Part shown: positions 18,782-28,635 of the stretch, piece after piece | Numbering within the stretch: position 1 is the first letter of the stretch | Layout of the letters: each line of letters opens with the position of its first letter | NCBI GenBank assembly: GCA_019359395.1 | Contig: JAHHHK010000003.1 | Span: forward strand, 124,001-188,000 | DNA from: Komarekiella atlantica HA4396-MV6 | GTDB taxonomy: Bacteria > Cyanobacteriota > Cyanobacteriia > Cyanobacteriales > Nostocaceae | Direction: 5' to 3' | DNA length: 64,000 bases | Made by a program: the position numbers and the translations under genes | Notes under the pieces: model-generated | What the model was told of the DNA's origin: nothing | The model's database searches: none | What the model saw: only the letters and a program-made list of their open reading frames with translations

Positions 18782-18951
18782 GCTGATTTGTTCCCGGTTC
18801 TAGTCTCCGTAAAGGTTGTGTAACAAGCGCTATGTACTATGCAAGCGTCTTTATGGTAGTCTACAGTGACATATCCTGGTTTCTCGCCTACCCGACGCTG
18901 ATTGCAAGCAATACAGCGATAGCTCTCCGAGTCCTTGGTTACTCGTTTCAT
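18763..18951 (-). CDS. Small Cys-containing ORF overlapping the rps1 start (possible leader peptide)
   Basis: 62 codons from ATG 18951 to a stop at 18763-18765, overlapping the rps1 start by 19 bases in another frame. The peptide contains a CIAC pair and later ACIVHSAC, with a Lys/Arg-rich beginning (MKRVTKDSES). A purine-rich GTGGAGG lies about 20 bases upstream of the ATG, too far for a standard ribosome site. I do not recognise the peptide. The overlap would allow translational coupling to rps1. It could also be a chance frame in the rps1 5' leader; the four cysteines and lack of repeat text are the only points in its favour. Confidence 0.35.
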   Translation of the reverse strand: MKRVTKDSESYRCIACNQRRVGEKPGYVTVDYHKDACIVHSACYTTFTETRTGNKSAWSIRI

Positions 18952-19162
18952 CGGTTCGGCAACCCGACACCTCCACGAGCTAGTTTTACTTCCGCGTGAT
19001 GCCCCACCGCAGAAGGATGTGTACTCACATCTTTTTCCATCCTAGCGCACAAAGGCTAGTATTAACACATAATAACTTCCAGATAGAAAATTATATCACA
19101 TATTAAATAATTGCTCGTTGGTTAGCGGTTAGTAGTTAGAACTAAACAAATGAGATAAATAA

Positions 19163-19202
19163 AAGTATCCGCTGCTACAACATTTAGTAGCAGCGGATAC
19201 TT
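19163..19202 (-). terminator. Strong terminator after psbT
   Basis: Perfect 16-bp stem AAGTATCCGCTGCTAC / GTAGCAGCGGATACTT with an eight-base loop, followed on the minus strand by TTTTATTT. It lies 33 bases past the psbT stop and separates the psbB-psbT unit from rps1. Confidence 0.9.
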
Positions 19203-19235
19203 AATAGATTCGCTTAAAGATTTGGCAATAGAGAC

Positions 19236-19340
19236 TTATTTATCTTTCTTTTCAAAGCGGGGGGGTTCGCGAAATGCGATCGCAAAAAAGAGAACTCCGA
19301 TTGCCAAGGTCAAAATCAAAATGTATGCAACGCTTTCCAT
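19236..19340 (-). CDS. psbT: Photosystem II protein PsbT
   Basis: 34 aa: a single transmembrane helix ([19 protein letters not shown]) followed by the soluble tail [12 protein letters not shown], the diagnostic PsbT sequence. PsbT sits at the dimer interface of photosystem II next to D1 and CP47 and supports dimer stability and repair of the acceptor side. It lies downstream of psbB on the same strand, as in most cyanobacteria and plastids. It is too short for a standard open-frame cutoff. The 246-bp psbB-psbT spacer is invaded by low-complexity repeats. Confidence 0.97.
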   Translation of the reverse strand: MESVAYILILTLAIGVLFFAIAFREPPRFEKKDK

Positions 19341-19390
19341 ATTACAAGTTCCTACCTATCCAGCCAGTAATGATATTGTACCAAGCTAGG

Positions 19391-19581
19391 GGATTAGGTA
19401 TTGGGTATTGGGTACTGGGTACTGGGTATTAGGGATTGGATATTGGGTATTAAGGATTGGGTATTGGATATTTCTTCATCTGTCCCCCATTGCCCCTTAT
19501 CCCCAGAGAGCGCCACGTGTTCCCCATTCACCAGTTCCCAGTCCCCAGCCTCTAATCACCAGTCACCAGTCCCCAGTCCCC
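19391..19581. repeat. Low-complexity GGTATTGGGTACTGGG repeats in the psbB-psbT spacer
   Basis: Positions 19391-19470 hold about ten imperfect units of TTGGGTAT/TACTGGG. Positions 19535-19581 hold the complementary type (CCAGTCCCCAG, ACCAGTCACCAGTCCCCAGTCCCC). The two arms can pair, giving a long imperfect hairpin between the two cistrons. Confidence 0.75.
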
Positions 19582-19586
19582 AATAA

Positions 19587-21116
19587 TTAGAGAGCTTCCT
19601 TCCGGCGGGTTGACTTATCACCCACTTTCTGGAACAGACCCCACTCAACTTGTTCTTCTAGATCCGCATCAACACCAGCAAACACGTCTCGGTAGATTGT
19701 CCGAGCGCCGTGCCAGAGATGACCAAAGAAGAATAACAGAGCAAATACAGCATGTCCAAAGGTAAACCAACCTCTAGGACTGGTACGGAAGACACCGTCA
19801 GAGTTCAAAGTTTCCCGGTCAAATTCAAAGATTTCACCGCCTTGAGCCTTACGAGCATATTTCTTCACATCAGCTGGCTCAGTAAAGGTTTGACCATCGA
19901 GATCACCGCCATAAAAACTAACGGTGACACCAGATTGCTCAAAGCTGTACTTGGATTCTGCCCGACGGAAAGGAATATCAGCGCGGACAACTCCATCGGC
20001 ATCAGTCAAGATTACTGGGAAAGTTTCAAAGAAGTTGGGGAGACGACGCACGGTCAATTCTCGTCCTTCCGAATCTTTGAACACTGCGTGTCCTTGCCAA
20101 GACTGGGCAATACCATCACCCTTGTCCATCGCACCTGTACGGAATAGACCACCTTTAGCAGGGCTATTGCCGACATAATCAAAGAAAGCTAGTTTCTCAG
20201 GAATTTGCGACCAAGCTTGAGAAAGAGTTGCACCTTGGGCAACGCTAGTTTGGACGCGGCGCTCTATTTCCTGACGGAAGTAGCTCTGATCCCATTGGTA
20301 GCGGGTAGGGCCAAACAGTTCAATAGGGGTGGTAGCGTTGCCGTACCACATAGTTCCTGCTACGACGAAAGCGGCAAAGAATACTGCGGCAATACTGCTA
20401 GAAAGTACAGTTTCAATGTTACCCATCCGTAGGGCTTTGTAGAGCCGTTCGGGAGGACGTACTGTGAGGTGGAATAAGCCTGCAATAATACCAACAACGC
20501 CAGCAGCAATGTGGTGAGCCACAACGCCACCGGGGTTGTATGGGTTAAACCCATCTGGCCCCCATTCTGGCGCTACTGCCTGGATGCTGCCTGTGACTCC
20601 GTAGGGGTCAGAAACCCACATTCCCGGGCCAAATAGTCCGGTAAGGTGAAAAGCACCAAAACCAAAACAAAGTAGACCAGATAAAAATAGGTGAATGCCA
20701 AACATTTTTGGCAAATCTAGGGCGGGTTCACCAGTACGAGGATCTCTAAAGAGTTCCAAATCCCAGTAAACCCAGTGCCAAACGGCAGCTAGGAATAATA
20801 GACCTGAAAGGACAATGTGAGCAGCAGCGACGCCTTCAAATGACCAGAAACCTGGGTCGGTTGCTGGGCCACCAGTAACGTTCCAACCACCCCATGATTG
20901 GGTAACGCCTAAACGTGCCATGAAGGGCAGCACGAACATTCCTTGTCGCCACATTGGATTGAGAACAGCATCGCTGGGGTCAAAAATGGCCAGTTCGTAC
21001 AGTGCCATTGAACCAGCCCAGCCTGCCACCAACGCTGTGTGCATCAAGTGTACAGAAATCAGTCGTCCTGGATCGTTCAGAACTACTGTATGTACTCGGT
21101 ACCAGGGTAGTCCCAT
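19587..21116 (-). CDS. psbB: Photosystem II CP47 chlorophyll a-binding protein
   Basis: 509 aa, the normal CP47 length. Inner antenna of photosystem II with six transmembrane helices and a large lumenal loop E. The start [18 protein letters not shown] is the invariant N-terminus, and histidine-bearing helices are visible ([67 protein letters not shown]). The C-terminus TRRKEAL is typical. It is the promoter-proximal gene of the psbB-psbT pair. Nothing in the protein is unusual. Confidence 0.99.
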   Translation of the reverse strand: MGLPWYRVHTVVLNDPGRLISVHLMHTALVAGWAGSMALYELAIFDPSDAVLNPMWRQGMFVLPFMARLGVTQSWGGWNVTGGPATDPGFWSFEGVAAAHIVLSGLLFLAAVWHWVYWDLELFRDPRTGEPALDLPKMFGIHLFLSGLLCFGFGAFHLTGLFGPGMWVSDPYGVTGSIQAVAPEWGPDGFNPYNPGGVVAHHIAAGVVGIIAGLFHLTVRPPERLYKALRMGNIETVLSSSIAAVFFAAFVVAGTMWYGNATTPIELFGPTRYQWDQSYFRQEIERRVQTSVAQGATLSQAWSQIPEKLAFFDYVGNSPAKGGLFRTGAMDKGDGIAQSWQGHAVFKDSEGRELTVRRLPNFFETFPVILTDADGVVRADIPFRRAESKYSFEQSGVTVSFYGGDLDGQTFTEPADVKKYARKAQGGEIFEFDRETLNSDGVFRTSPRGWFTFGHAVFALLFFFGHLWHGARTIYRDVFAGVDADLEEQVEWGLFQKVGDKSTRRKEAL

Positions 21117-21749
21117 CGACTACGCTCCTCCTCGATGAGTTAGTTTACAAAGCAATTTTCTTACTGAGTCTATAAGTAACGAAAGCCGCCACTCATAAAA
21201 CTCTCTCTTGTTTTTTGTTATTGCTACCAGAGTCTTACCACAACTTAGTCTTAATAAGTTAGACAGTGTGGGTAGTTTGGCAACGCTTTACTCGCTTCGG
21301 GAGTTATACCCCGTGGGGTAGCCATCGCCAAGCAAAAATGAGAATGTTTTAAAAAGTGTAACTATTGATGGAACTGTTTGCAAGCGTGTAAATTGATGCG
21401 ATCGCGTAGCATGTTCCTGATATTTCGCTACCCGTCCCAGTTCGAGATCTAATTTGCGTATGTTTACGAGGGTGATTGAAAGGAGTCAACAGTCAACAGT
21501 CAAGACAAAGCCAGTTAGTGGCAGACGCTATCTGGCGGGTTTAAATCCCCCAACTGTTTACTGCTTACTGCTTACTGTTCACTGATTTGAGTGCTGAAGC
21601 GCGGATAGCTCTGGCTTAGCCCGTGCTGAGTATTATTTTGCCCCTGCCCCGGTCACTGAGCGTAGCCGTAAAGCCTGTGGCATAGCTACGCTTAGGGCGC
21701 AGCCTCAAAGTAGAGAAGTGCTGCCACCCTGCTTCCCCTACCCCTGATT
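21117..21749. other. psbB upstream region with heptamer-type repeats
   Basis: No gene. The first 150 bp upstream of psbB should hold its promoter. Repeats: GTCAACAGTCAACAGTCAA at 21486-21504 and a TGTTTACTGCTTACTGCTTACTG run at 21553-21583, both 7-bp periodic. Positions 21600-21720 carry dispersed GC-rich repeat text. No small gene was seen. Confidence 0.5.
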
Positions 21750-22076
21750 TCACTGAACCACCGATTGAATATTTTGCAAATGACACTTCGTCTCAGCTGT
21801 ACCTAAGCGTTCAATTACCTGTTCGGCAGTCATCAGACGCTTAAGTACTACTTGACCGATGGTTTGACTGGCGATTACTGGTGTTGTTGGCTTCACTTCA
21901 ACGGTTAAAATAGCCTCTTCAACTCGATAAAGCCATAACAATTCGTTTTGTTCTACTAAGCAAATATTCATGCGCTGAATATCTGGTTGGCGTCGCCATG
22001 CAGTAATTTGCCAGAGTCCATCAGACGCCCATACTCTGGCAACTGTCCATCCCTCAGATAGAAAGAAATATTTCAC
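21750..22076 (-). CDS. Conserved cyanobacterial hypothetical protein
   Basis: 108 aa, soluble. The sequence opens MKYFFLSEGWTVARVW and contains AWRRQPDIQRMN, LWLYRVEEAILTVEVKP and a C-terminal TIGQVVLKRLMTAEQVIERL helix. I recall close relatives near photosynthesis genes in other cyanobacteria, but know no function. The gene is on the psbB strand, about 630 bp upstream of it, and is probably a separate transcript. Confidence 0.75.
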   Translation of the reverse strand: MKYFFLSEGWTVARVWASDGLWQITAWRRQPDIQRMNICLVEQNELLWLYRVEEAILTVEVKPTTPVIASQTIGQVVLKRLMTAEQVIERLGTAETKCHLQNIQSVVQ

Positions 22077-22802
22077 GGTCTTAGTCCCACTATTTAGACT
22101 TTCAATCTGTTGTTCACAATATATATCGCGATCGCTTCAATTCCTAATGTATAAACACGATATTTGTAAGTAAAGCAATGCAGCCGACGATCTCTACGGA
22201 AAGCTGTCTTGTAACTGATAACTGTTTACTGTTTACTGTTTACTGTTCACTGATTTAATGTACATTACTTGGGTTACGGTCAAAGCTTAACAAAGCTATC
22301 CCCCAGTAATTATGAATTTACGATAAATTTAATCAATATTTGAGATTTTAATAAATAAAAACGTTTATGTCCTTAGCAAATAGAAAACTCTGTATTTTTG
22401 TCAATGTTTTTTTGTAACAAAATAGTCCTGTCTGCTAGTGGTAATAAACTTGACTATGAAGTTTAATATCCACGACAAATGTTTGATTTCGACATCTAAA
22501 CTCTCTAGGCAATATTTCTAATTTAAAAGGAAAAGGTCTAAATTCACTCCTTTGCCTTTTCTCCTTAAATTTGCCCAGACTGCACTTTTAGGTGAAGAAT
22601 GCTTATCCTATTAAGTATTGACTCCATAGGCTCATAAAGAAAATAGTGTAGAAAAATTTCTCTCTAACCAAGGGGCAAGTTATATTTGTTTCTACGTATT
22701 TGCTTAACCCCAGGCATTGCTGAAATTAATTGTAAAAATTTAGCATAATAGACAAAAACATAATATAATTGCTGACCGCTAATTGAAAAAATCTTGATAA
22801 TT
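22077..22802. other. Intergenic region with a heptamer repeat run
   Basis: No gene. A 7-bp periodic run of TGTTTAC (about four copies) is at 22220-22251. The remaining AT-rich DNA should contain the promoter of the following binding-protein gene. Nothing else is recognised. Confidence 0.45.
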
Positions 22803-24461
22803 ATGACCTGGTTTTCCTTGTCCGTAAGACAGTGGAGTCGGATTACACAATTCCTATCTTTGTTCTGTCTATGTTTATTGTTAGTTGTAAGTTGCGCTCC
22901 TCGTCCCCAAACAACTACCTCACCATCTGGTTCTGTGAGTAGTCCTACAGCTACAGGTGACGGTCGGATTACTGTAGGTACAACAGCAAAGCCGAGAACC
23001 CTCGATCCGGCGGATGCCTATGAGTTGGCATCCTTGGGTTTAGTATTTAATATGAGCGATCGCCTCTATACTTACGAACCAGGAAGCACCGAAATTAAGC
23101 CTCAACTAGCCACAGCATTACCAAAAGTAAGTCAAGATAGTTTAACTTATACTATACCCCTACGTAAGGACGTAGTTTTTCATGATGGGACTCCCTTCAA
23201 CGCCAAAGCAATGGAGTTTAGTATCCAGCGCTTTATTGAAAATAAGGGCAAACCTTCCTTCTTACTCGCTGATACAGTGGACTCAGTAAAAGCCACAGGT
23301 GAGTCTGAGTTAACAATTAAGTTAAAAAAGCCTTTTGCAGCCTTTCCCTCACTGTTGGCGTTTTCTGGGGTGTGTGCAGTTTCGCCCAAAGCTTATGAAA
23401 TTGGTGCGGGGAAATTTAAGCCAAATATTTTTGTGGGGACTGGGCCTTACAAGTTAGCGCAGTATGGCACTGATTCACTACGATTTGATGTATTTGACAA
23501 GTATTGGGGAGAAAAACCAGCTAATAAAGGCATTAACGTCCAAATCCAGACTAGTCCGGTTAATTTATTTAATGCCTTCCGTACAGGCGCAGTTGATGTA
23601 GCTTATTTATCCCTACAACCAGATCAAGTTCGCAGCTTAGAGGAAGGTAGTAAAAAAGGGGATTGGCAAGCGATCACGGCTCAGGGTAGTGTAGTAAGTT
23701 ATCTAGTGCTGAACCGAAATCAAAAACCATTAGATCAACCAGAAGTTCGAGCTGCGATCGCCTCAATGATTGACCGTCCACTAATTATGCAGCGAGTTTT
23801 ATATGGTCAAGCTGATCCACTTTACAGCATGATTCCCACTACGTTTAACGTTTCCCAGCCATTATTTAAAGATAAATATGGTGATGCTAATTTGGATAGA
23901 GCAAAACAATTGTTAACAACTGCTGGTTTCTCTAAAGAAAATCCCGCAAGAGTACAAGTTTGGTATCCTTCTAGTTCACCTACTCGTAGTTTGGCAGCAC
24001 AGATACTTAAATCCCTTGCTGATACAAAGCTGGATGGAATGCTACAATTTGAAGTTAACCCTGCGGAAGGCCCTACTTTCTTCAAAGATATTTCTAGGGG
24101 TTTATATCCAGCAGCTTTACTTGATTGGTATCCAGATTTTTTAGACCCCGATAATTATGTACAGCCATTTTTATCTTGCCAAAAAGGGTCAGATGCTAAA
24201 GGATGCGAAGATGGAGGCAGTCAAACTCAAGGTTCATTTTACTATAGCGAAGTTGTAAATAAGCTAATTGACCAGCAACGCCAAGAGCAAAAGCCTGAAG
24301 AACGCAAGAGAATTTTTACAGAAATTCAAACGCAGGTAGCTAGTGACATTCCTTACGTTCCTCTATGGCAAAATAAAGACTATGTATTTGCTCAAAAAGG
24401 CATTAGCAATACACAACTTGACCCCACCCAAAATTTGATTTACAAGACAATTAAAAAGTAA
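22803..24461 (+). CDS. ABC transporter substrate-binding lipoprotein, family 5 (peptide/nickel type)
   Basis: 552 aa from ATG 22803. A signal peptide with lipobox LLVVSC gives a lipid-anchored periplasmic protein, Cys near residue 32. The mature part has the family 5 fold markers: ITVGTTAKPRTLDPADAYE at its start, LRKDVVFHDGTPFNAKAMEFS, VGTGPYKLAQYG and a C-terminal IPYVPLWQNKDYVFAQKG. These proteins deliver oligopeptides, dipeptides, nickel chelates or similar ligands; the ligand is not readable. A DppB-type permease follows after 59 bases that contain a 22-bp palindrome. The second permease and the ATPases are absent here. Confidence 0.92.
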   Translation: MTWFSLSVRQWSRITQFLSLFCLCLLLVVSCAPRPQTTTSPSGSVSSPTATGDGRITVGTTAKPRTLDPADAYELASLGLVFNMSDRLYTYEPGSTEIKPQLATALPKVSQDSLTYTIPLRKDVVFHDGTPFNAKAMEFSIQRFIENKGKPSFLLADTVDSVKATGESELTIKLKKPFAAFPSLLAFSGVCAVSPKAYEIGAGKFKPNIFVGTGPYKLAQYGTDSLRFDVFDKYWGEKPANKGINVQIQTSPVNLFNAFRTGAVDVAYLSLQPDQVRSLEEGSKKGDWQAITAQGSVVSYLVLNRNQKPLDQPEVRAAIASMIDRPLIMQRVLYGQADPLYSMIPTTFNVSQPLFKDKYGDANLDRAKQLLTTAGFSKENPARVQVWYPSSSPTRSLAAQILKSLADTKLDGMLQFEVNPAEGPTFFKDISRGLYPAALLDWYPDFLDPDNYVQPFLSCQKGSDAKGCEDGGSQTQGSFYYSEVVNKLIDQQRQEQKPEERKRIFTEIQTQVASDIPYVPLWQNKDYVFAQKGISNTQLDPTQNLIYKTIKK

Positions 24462-24463
24462 TC

Positions 24464-24511
24464 AACAGTCAACAGTTAACTGTTGACTGTTGACTGTTAA
24501 CTGTTGACTCC
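24464..24511. repeat. Heptamer-type palindrome between the binding protein and permease genes
   Basis: The intercistronic DNA is made of CAACAGT/GTTGACT heptamers. It includes the perfect 22-bp palindrome with arms AGTCAACAGTT / AACTGTTGACT. The stem could reduce read-through or protect the upstream mRNA end, but lacks a T-run. Confidence 0.8.
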
Positions 24512-24520
24512 AACTAAAAT

Positions 24521-25546
24521 ATGTCCCGCTCTAAAGCTTTACAATATTACATTGTTTCTCGTTTACTCTTAGCGCCACTTCAGCTGTTAACAATCATTAC
24601 TATTGTCTTTCTTTTATTAAGAGCAACACCAGGAGACCCAGCAGATGCAATTCTTGGTGGACGTGCGCCAGAAGCGGCAAAAGAGGAATTGCGAAAACAA
24701 TTGGGTTTAGACCTTCCACTGTGGCTACAGTACTTGAATTACTTAGGAAACATCCTGCGCTTTGATTTAGGAACCTCTTTAATGAGTCGAGGACAATATG
24801 TCTGGGACATAATTGGACAATATTTCCCGGCGACGGTGGAATTAGCTGTGTTTAGTATGGCGGTTGCACTGATTGTCGGAATTTTGGTTGGTACTCTTTC
24901 AGCTTCTCGTCCTGGAACATATTTCGATGTAGGCGGACGATTGTTTGGTATCATCACCTACGCACTTCCGATGTTTTGGGCGGGAATGCTTTTGCAGTTG
25001 ATTTTCTCAGTACAATTGGGTTGGTTTCCCAATTCCAACCGCTTTCCGCCAAATCTTCCGGCTCCTTCTCCTATCACTGGGTTGTACACAATTGATAGTC
25101 TTTTAAGTGGTAACTTCAATCAGTTTTTCACATCTTTGCACCACCTTGCCCTTCCGAGTCTTACCCTAGGAATTTTGCTCAGTGGGATTTTTGAGCGGAT
25201 TGTGCGAGTTAATTTAAAACAAACCCTGCGAGCAGATTATGTAGAAGCAGCTAGAGCTAGAGGCATAGCTGAAAACAAGATTTTAGTATCACATGCCTTA
25301 AAAAATGCCTTAATTCCAGTAATTACAGTTTTGGGATTAACTTTTGCTTCGCTCTTGGGAGGGGCGATTTTGACTGAGGTGACATTTTCCTGGCCTGGGT
25401 TAGCCAATCGACTGTATCAAGCCATTAGCGATCGCGATTATCCCACAGTCCAGGGAGTACTAGTATTTTTTGGTGCGATCGTTGTAACGGCAAGTATTTT
25501 GATAGATATTTTAAATGCTTATGTAGACCCACGAATTCGCTATTAA
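24521..25546 (+). CDS. ABC transporter permease, DppB/OppB family
   Basis: 341 aa, six predicted transmembrane segments. Typical opening FLLLRATPGDPADAILGGRAPEA (N-terminal TM and periplasmic loop), and the EAA loop YVEAARARGIAENKILVSHALKNALIPV around residues 245-275. C-terminus YVDPRIRY is characteristic of the family. Forms the channel with a DppC-type partner that is not present here. It is probably transcribed with the upstream binding protein. The fibrillin gene starts 25 bases after its stop, so it may be in the same unit. Confidence 0.93.
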   Translation: MSRSKALQYYIVSRLLLAPLQLLTIITIVFLLLRATPGDPADAILGGRAPEAAKEELRKQLGLDLPLWLQYLNYLGNILRFDLGTSLMSRGQYVWDIIGQYFPATVELAVFSMAVALIVGILVGTLSASRPGTYFDVGGRLFGIITYALPMFWAGMLLQLIFSVQLGWFPNSNRFPPNLPAPSPITGLYTIDSLLSGNFNQFFTSLHHLALPSLTLGILLSGIFERIVRVNLKQTLRADYVEAARARGIAENKILVSHALKNALIPVITVLGLTFASLLGGAILTEVTFSWPGLANRLYQAISDRDYPTVQGVLVFFGAIVVTASILIDILNAYVDPRIRY

Positions 25547-25571
25547 CAAAAAATACAGTTTGTTAAAAATT

Positions 25572-26189
25572 ATGGTTAACGAATTAACAAACCTCAAACA
25601 AGAACTCATTTCTATTTCCGAAGCTAGTGACATTGGGTTTAACTACACTCCAAACGCTAAGCAGCAAATCGAGACATTAGCAGAATCTCTTGAAGCTCTA
25701 AATCCCACAACTGAACCGACAAATCATCTTGAACTAATTCAAGGACGCTGGCGGCTGTTGTATAGTACTTTTGGATTAGAACGAGAAACTACTTTGCAAC
25801 GTCTTTCTTTTGGCAAACTGCCGAATGTAAAGGTCAACGTTACTGGTATCTTTCAAGAAGTTTATACCGTTGGTCAGCAGTACAATAACCTGATTGAATT
25901 TACCGTAGACTCTGGTGTCAATGGCATTACTTTAGTTACAGGTCGCTATACGGTAGAAGATTCTAAGCGTCTCAATATTGATTTTCTGGAGACATCTGTT
26001 AAAAGTGCAACTAACGATTTGAGTGACTCCACCTTTCATGAGGCTTTAAGTGTCGATAATAAGTCACCTCTAGAATCAAAGCTCTCATTTAATGGCTGGA
26101 TAGATATTACCTATTTGGATGGAAATTTCCGCCTTGTACGTGGTAATCAGAAAAATTTGTATGTGCTGCTGCGAGATGAGTCAAGATGA
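25572..26189 (+). CDS. PAP/fibrillin family protein
   Basis: 205 aa. Plastid lipid-associated protein family; cyanobacterial members associate with thylakoid membranes and are implicated in photoprotection. The lipocalin-like motif GRWRLLYSTFGLERETTLQRLSFG (residues about 58-80) and the closing FNGWIDITYLDGNFRLVRGNQKNLYVL are diagnostic. ATG 25572 is chosen; the frame extends four codons upstream to a TTG. It follows the permease closely but has no functional link to transport that I can name. Confidence 0.9.
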   Translation: MVNELTNLKQELISISEASDIGFNYTPNAKQQIETLAESLEALNPTTEPTNHLELIQGRWRLLYSTFGLERETTLQRLSFGKLPNVKVNVTGIFQEVYTVGQQYNNLIEFTVDSGVNGITLVTGRYTVEDSKRLNIDFLETSVKSATNDLSDSTFHEALSVDNKSPLESKLSFNGWIDITYLDGNFRLVRGNQKNLYVLLRDESR

Positions 26190-26390
26190 TAGTGAATTGC
26201 AATCAAAGAAACTAGAAGTCAGGAGTATTCCACCTATAGGAAAATGGAGTTTGAATTGAACTGGAGCAAGTTTTCCACTTCCACTGTTAAAGGGCGCTGC
26301 TTGCACCAATTCCTCTGATGAGCCAGTCCCATACTCACCATTCTGTGTCCTAACTCCTGATTCTATCTTTGTAAATCAATAAAGTTGAAA

Positions 26391-27848
26391 CTAATGCCTA
26401 GACTGAATTTGCTTGACTAACTCGTAAAAAGGTTGCCAGTTATCTTCTTGAGCGATTGCTTCCCAAGTAGATTCAATTACAGGTCTGAGTAACACTGTTT
26501 TAGGATTTTGTTCAGCCAGAGTTTGAGCAATGACATCAATGCGATCGCAATCCAAACCATTCAAAATTTTATGGTATAGTATGCACCAATTATCAAAAAT
26601 TGCTGATGCCCCCGGTACTGGCACAATGTCTGAATTATTCAGCACAAAACCGGGTTCATCGCGCCATTTAGATGAAAAAGTGCGAGCCATCTCATAGAAA
26701 AATTGGTGATAACCAACTTGGCTATCTTGCAAAAACTCAACTGTTAGATTTACAAGCTCATTAGCTTCTAGATGTGGCAACTGCTCAAAACCTATCTTTC
26801 TCAACATCAAGGAACTGTATTCAGCATAATAATGCTCATCAAAACTTGCTAATCCAGCTTCCAAATCACCTTTATCAATAAAGGCTTTTAAAGGTTCTTG
26901 GAGCATTTCTAAATTTAACTTGCAAATACTTGGTTGATGGCTGTAACAGTAGCGTCTATAGTAGTCAAAATATGCAGCTGTAAAGTACGGGTCATAAGTA
27001 GGAATAAACGCATAAGGGCCATAGTCAAAGCTCTCTCCTGTAATTGACATATTGTCAGTATTTAGGACTGCATGACAAAAACCCGCCGCCATCCACTGTG
27101 CTGCTAGTTTCGCAAACCGTTCAACTAATTCAGCATAAAACAAGACATATTTATCTTGTTGAGCGCTTAAGTGTGAGTAATATTGCTCAATTACATGGTC
27201 TAGCAACTTTTTAGTTAAATCTGGACGCTGTAAATAGTGCAGTCGCTCAAAAGTGCCAAATCGAATATGAGAATTACTCATCCTCACCATCACAGATGAG
27301 CGAGTAGGTGAAGGTTCATCTCCTCGCCAAAGGGATAAACCTGTTTCAATCATGGTCAAACAGCGAGAGGTACGTACTCCCAAATAGTGAAGCGCTTCCG
27401 CTGCTAAAACTTCTCGCACCCCACCTTTGAGTGTGAGCATACCGTCGCCACCACGGGAGTAGGGCGTCCTACCCGAACCTTTCGTACCAAAGTCGTACAA
27501 TTCGCCATCACTGGCGCGTACTTGCCCGTAGAGAAAGCCTCTGCCATCACCCAACTGCCGATTATATTCACCAAATTGATAGCCGTGGTAACGTAGTGCC
27601 AACAAGGGTTTGCGCCCCTGAAATTTACCAAAGGCTATGATGAAATCTTCGTCTGTGACTGCTTGGGGGTCTAGCCCTAAACGAGGTAGTAATGCATCGT
27701 TACGCCAACGCAAGATGTGTTGGGGAAATTCTGCCGCTGCAACTTCGTCATAGTAGTCATCGCCTAGAGATTCTAAGGCGCTTTCGTAGTTGAGGGTAAG
27801 AAAAGGATTGCTAGAATTCTTGTAGTTTGGAGTTTCAGCCAGAGTCAT
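26391..27848 (-). CDS. selO: Protein adenylyltransferase SelO (YdiU family)
   Basis: 485 aa. Pseudokinase-fold enzyme that transfers AMP from ATP to protein Ser/Thr/Tyr residues; known in E. coli to help in redox stress. Family motifs: [56 protein letters not shown] and [35 protein letters not shown] carries the metal- and nucleotide-binding Asn and Asp. The start MTLAETPNY at 27848 is preferred over a codon three positions upstream. Divergent from the SMI1/KNR4 gene. Confidence 0.94.
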   Translation of the reverse strand: MTLAETPNYKNSSNPFLTLNYESALESLGDDYYDEVAAAEFPQHILRWRNDALLPRLGLDPQAVTDEDFIIAFGKFQGRKPLLALRYHGYQFGEYNRQLGDGRGFLYGQVRASDGELYDFGTKGSGRTPYSRGGDGMLTLKGGVREVLAAEALHYLGVRTSRCLTMIETGLSLWRGDEPSPTRSSVMVRMSNSHIRFGTFERLHYLQRPDLTKKLLDHVIEQYYSHLSAQQDKYVLFYAELVERFAKLAAQWMAAGFCHAVLNTDNMSITGESFDYGPYAFIPTYDPYFTAAYFDYYRRYCYSHQPSICKLNLEMLQEPLKAFIDKGDLEAGLASFDEHYYAEYSSLMLRKIGFEQLPHLEANELVNLTVEFLQDSQVGYHQFFYEMARTFSSKWRDEPGFVLNNSDIVPVPGASAIFDNWCILYHKILNGLDCDRIDVIAQTLAEQNPKTVLLRPVIESTWEAIAQEDNWQPFYELVKQIQSRH

Positions 27849-27969
27849 TACGAGCAAAGCTTAATTCATTCTTCCTTTAATACTACCTCTGGCATCGGCA
27901 TCAGCATAGACGAAGAAAGCGACCCATATCTCAAATATGGCAGCGCCACCATTATAATCGGAGCGCATA

Positions 27970-28635
27970 ATGAATAAAGTTTTGCAATTCAAGAAAAACT
28001 TGAATCAATTAGCAATTTTAGATGCTACATTTCAAGTCTTTGGCTCAGAATCACACCAGTATCAACTCAACCCTTGCTTGAGTGACATAGATATTCAAAA
28101 GTTTGAATCCAAATACGATATCACGCTACCCAATGACTATCGTAATTTTCTATTAGAAGTTGGTAATGGTGGTGCTGGGCCTGGATATGGTTTATACAGA
28201 CTGCCAGGAATTGAATATGAAAATGTCATTCCAGAAACACCATACCCAAAAAAATCTGAATTTTTTTCTAAACCATTTCCTTTAACACAGGCATGGAACA
28301 ATTTGGATTTGATTACTGAGAATAAAGGTGGTTCTTTTGTACCCAAAGATGCTTATTTTGATGATCGATTTACTCAGGGTACTCTTACTATTGCAAATTA
28401 TGGTTGTGGAATTTATGCGATGTTAGTCATTAACGGAGAACAACGGGGAAAAATCTGGATAGATGACCGCACCAATGATAATGGGATATATCCCGGTTGT
28501 TTGAGTTTTTGTCGTTCTTTTCATGATGCTGATACTGATGATTTTCAGGCAGATAGTAATGAGGAGGCTTTAAATTTTTATGATTGGTATGAAGACTGGC
28601 TTAATCGAAGTTTGCATCAAGTTCGCCAGTTTTAA
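27970..28635 (+). CDS. SMI1/KNR4 (SUKH) family protein
   Basis: 221 aa. The SUKH core is visible: FESKYDITLPNDYRNFLLEVGNGGAGPGYGLYRL at about residues 40-75, and the later TLTIANYGCGIYAMLVINGE strand pair. In bacteria many SUKH proteins are immunity proteins against polymorphic toxins, others are general protein-interaction modules. No toxin gene lies beside it, so an immunity role is only a possibility. A CGGAG sequence about six bases before ATG 27970 supports the start. Downstream are three 39-bp repeats. Confidence 0.88.
   Translation: MNKVLQFKKNLNQLAILDATFQVFGSESHQYQLNPCLSDIDIQKFESKYDITLPNDYRNFLLEVGNGGAGPGYGLYRLPGIEYENVIPETPYPKKSEFFSKPFPLTQAWNNLDLITENKGGSFVPKDAYFDDRFTQGTLTIANYGCGIYAMLVINGEQRGKIWIDDRTNDNGIYPGCLSFCRSFHDADTDDFQADSNEEALNFYDWYEDWLNRSLHQVRQF

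Noticed and set aside
18763-18951. Reading the rps1-leader ORF as NrdR
   Set aside because: The Cys pairs prompted the comparison, but the zinc-ribbon order is different and the ATP-cone domain is absent.
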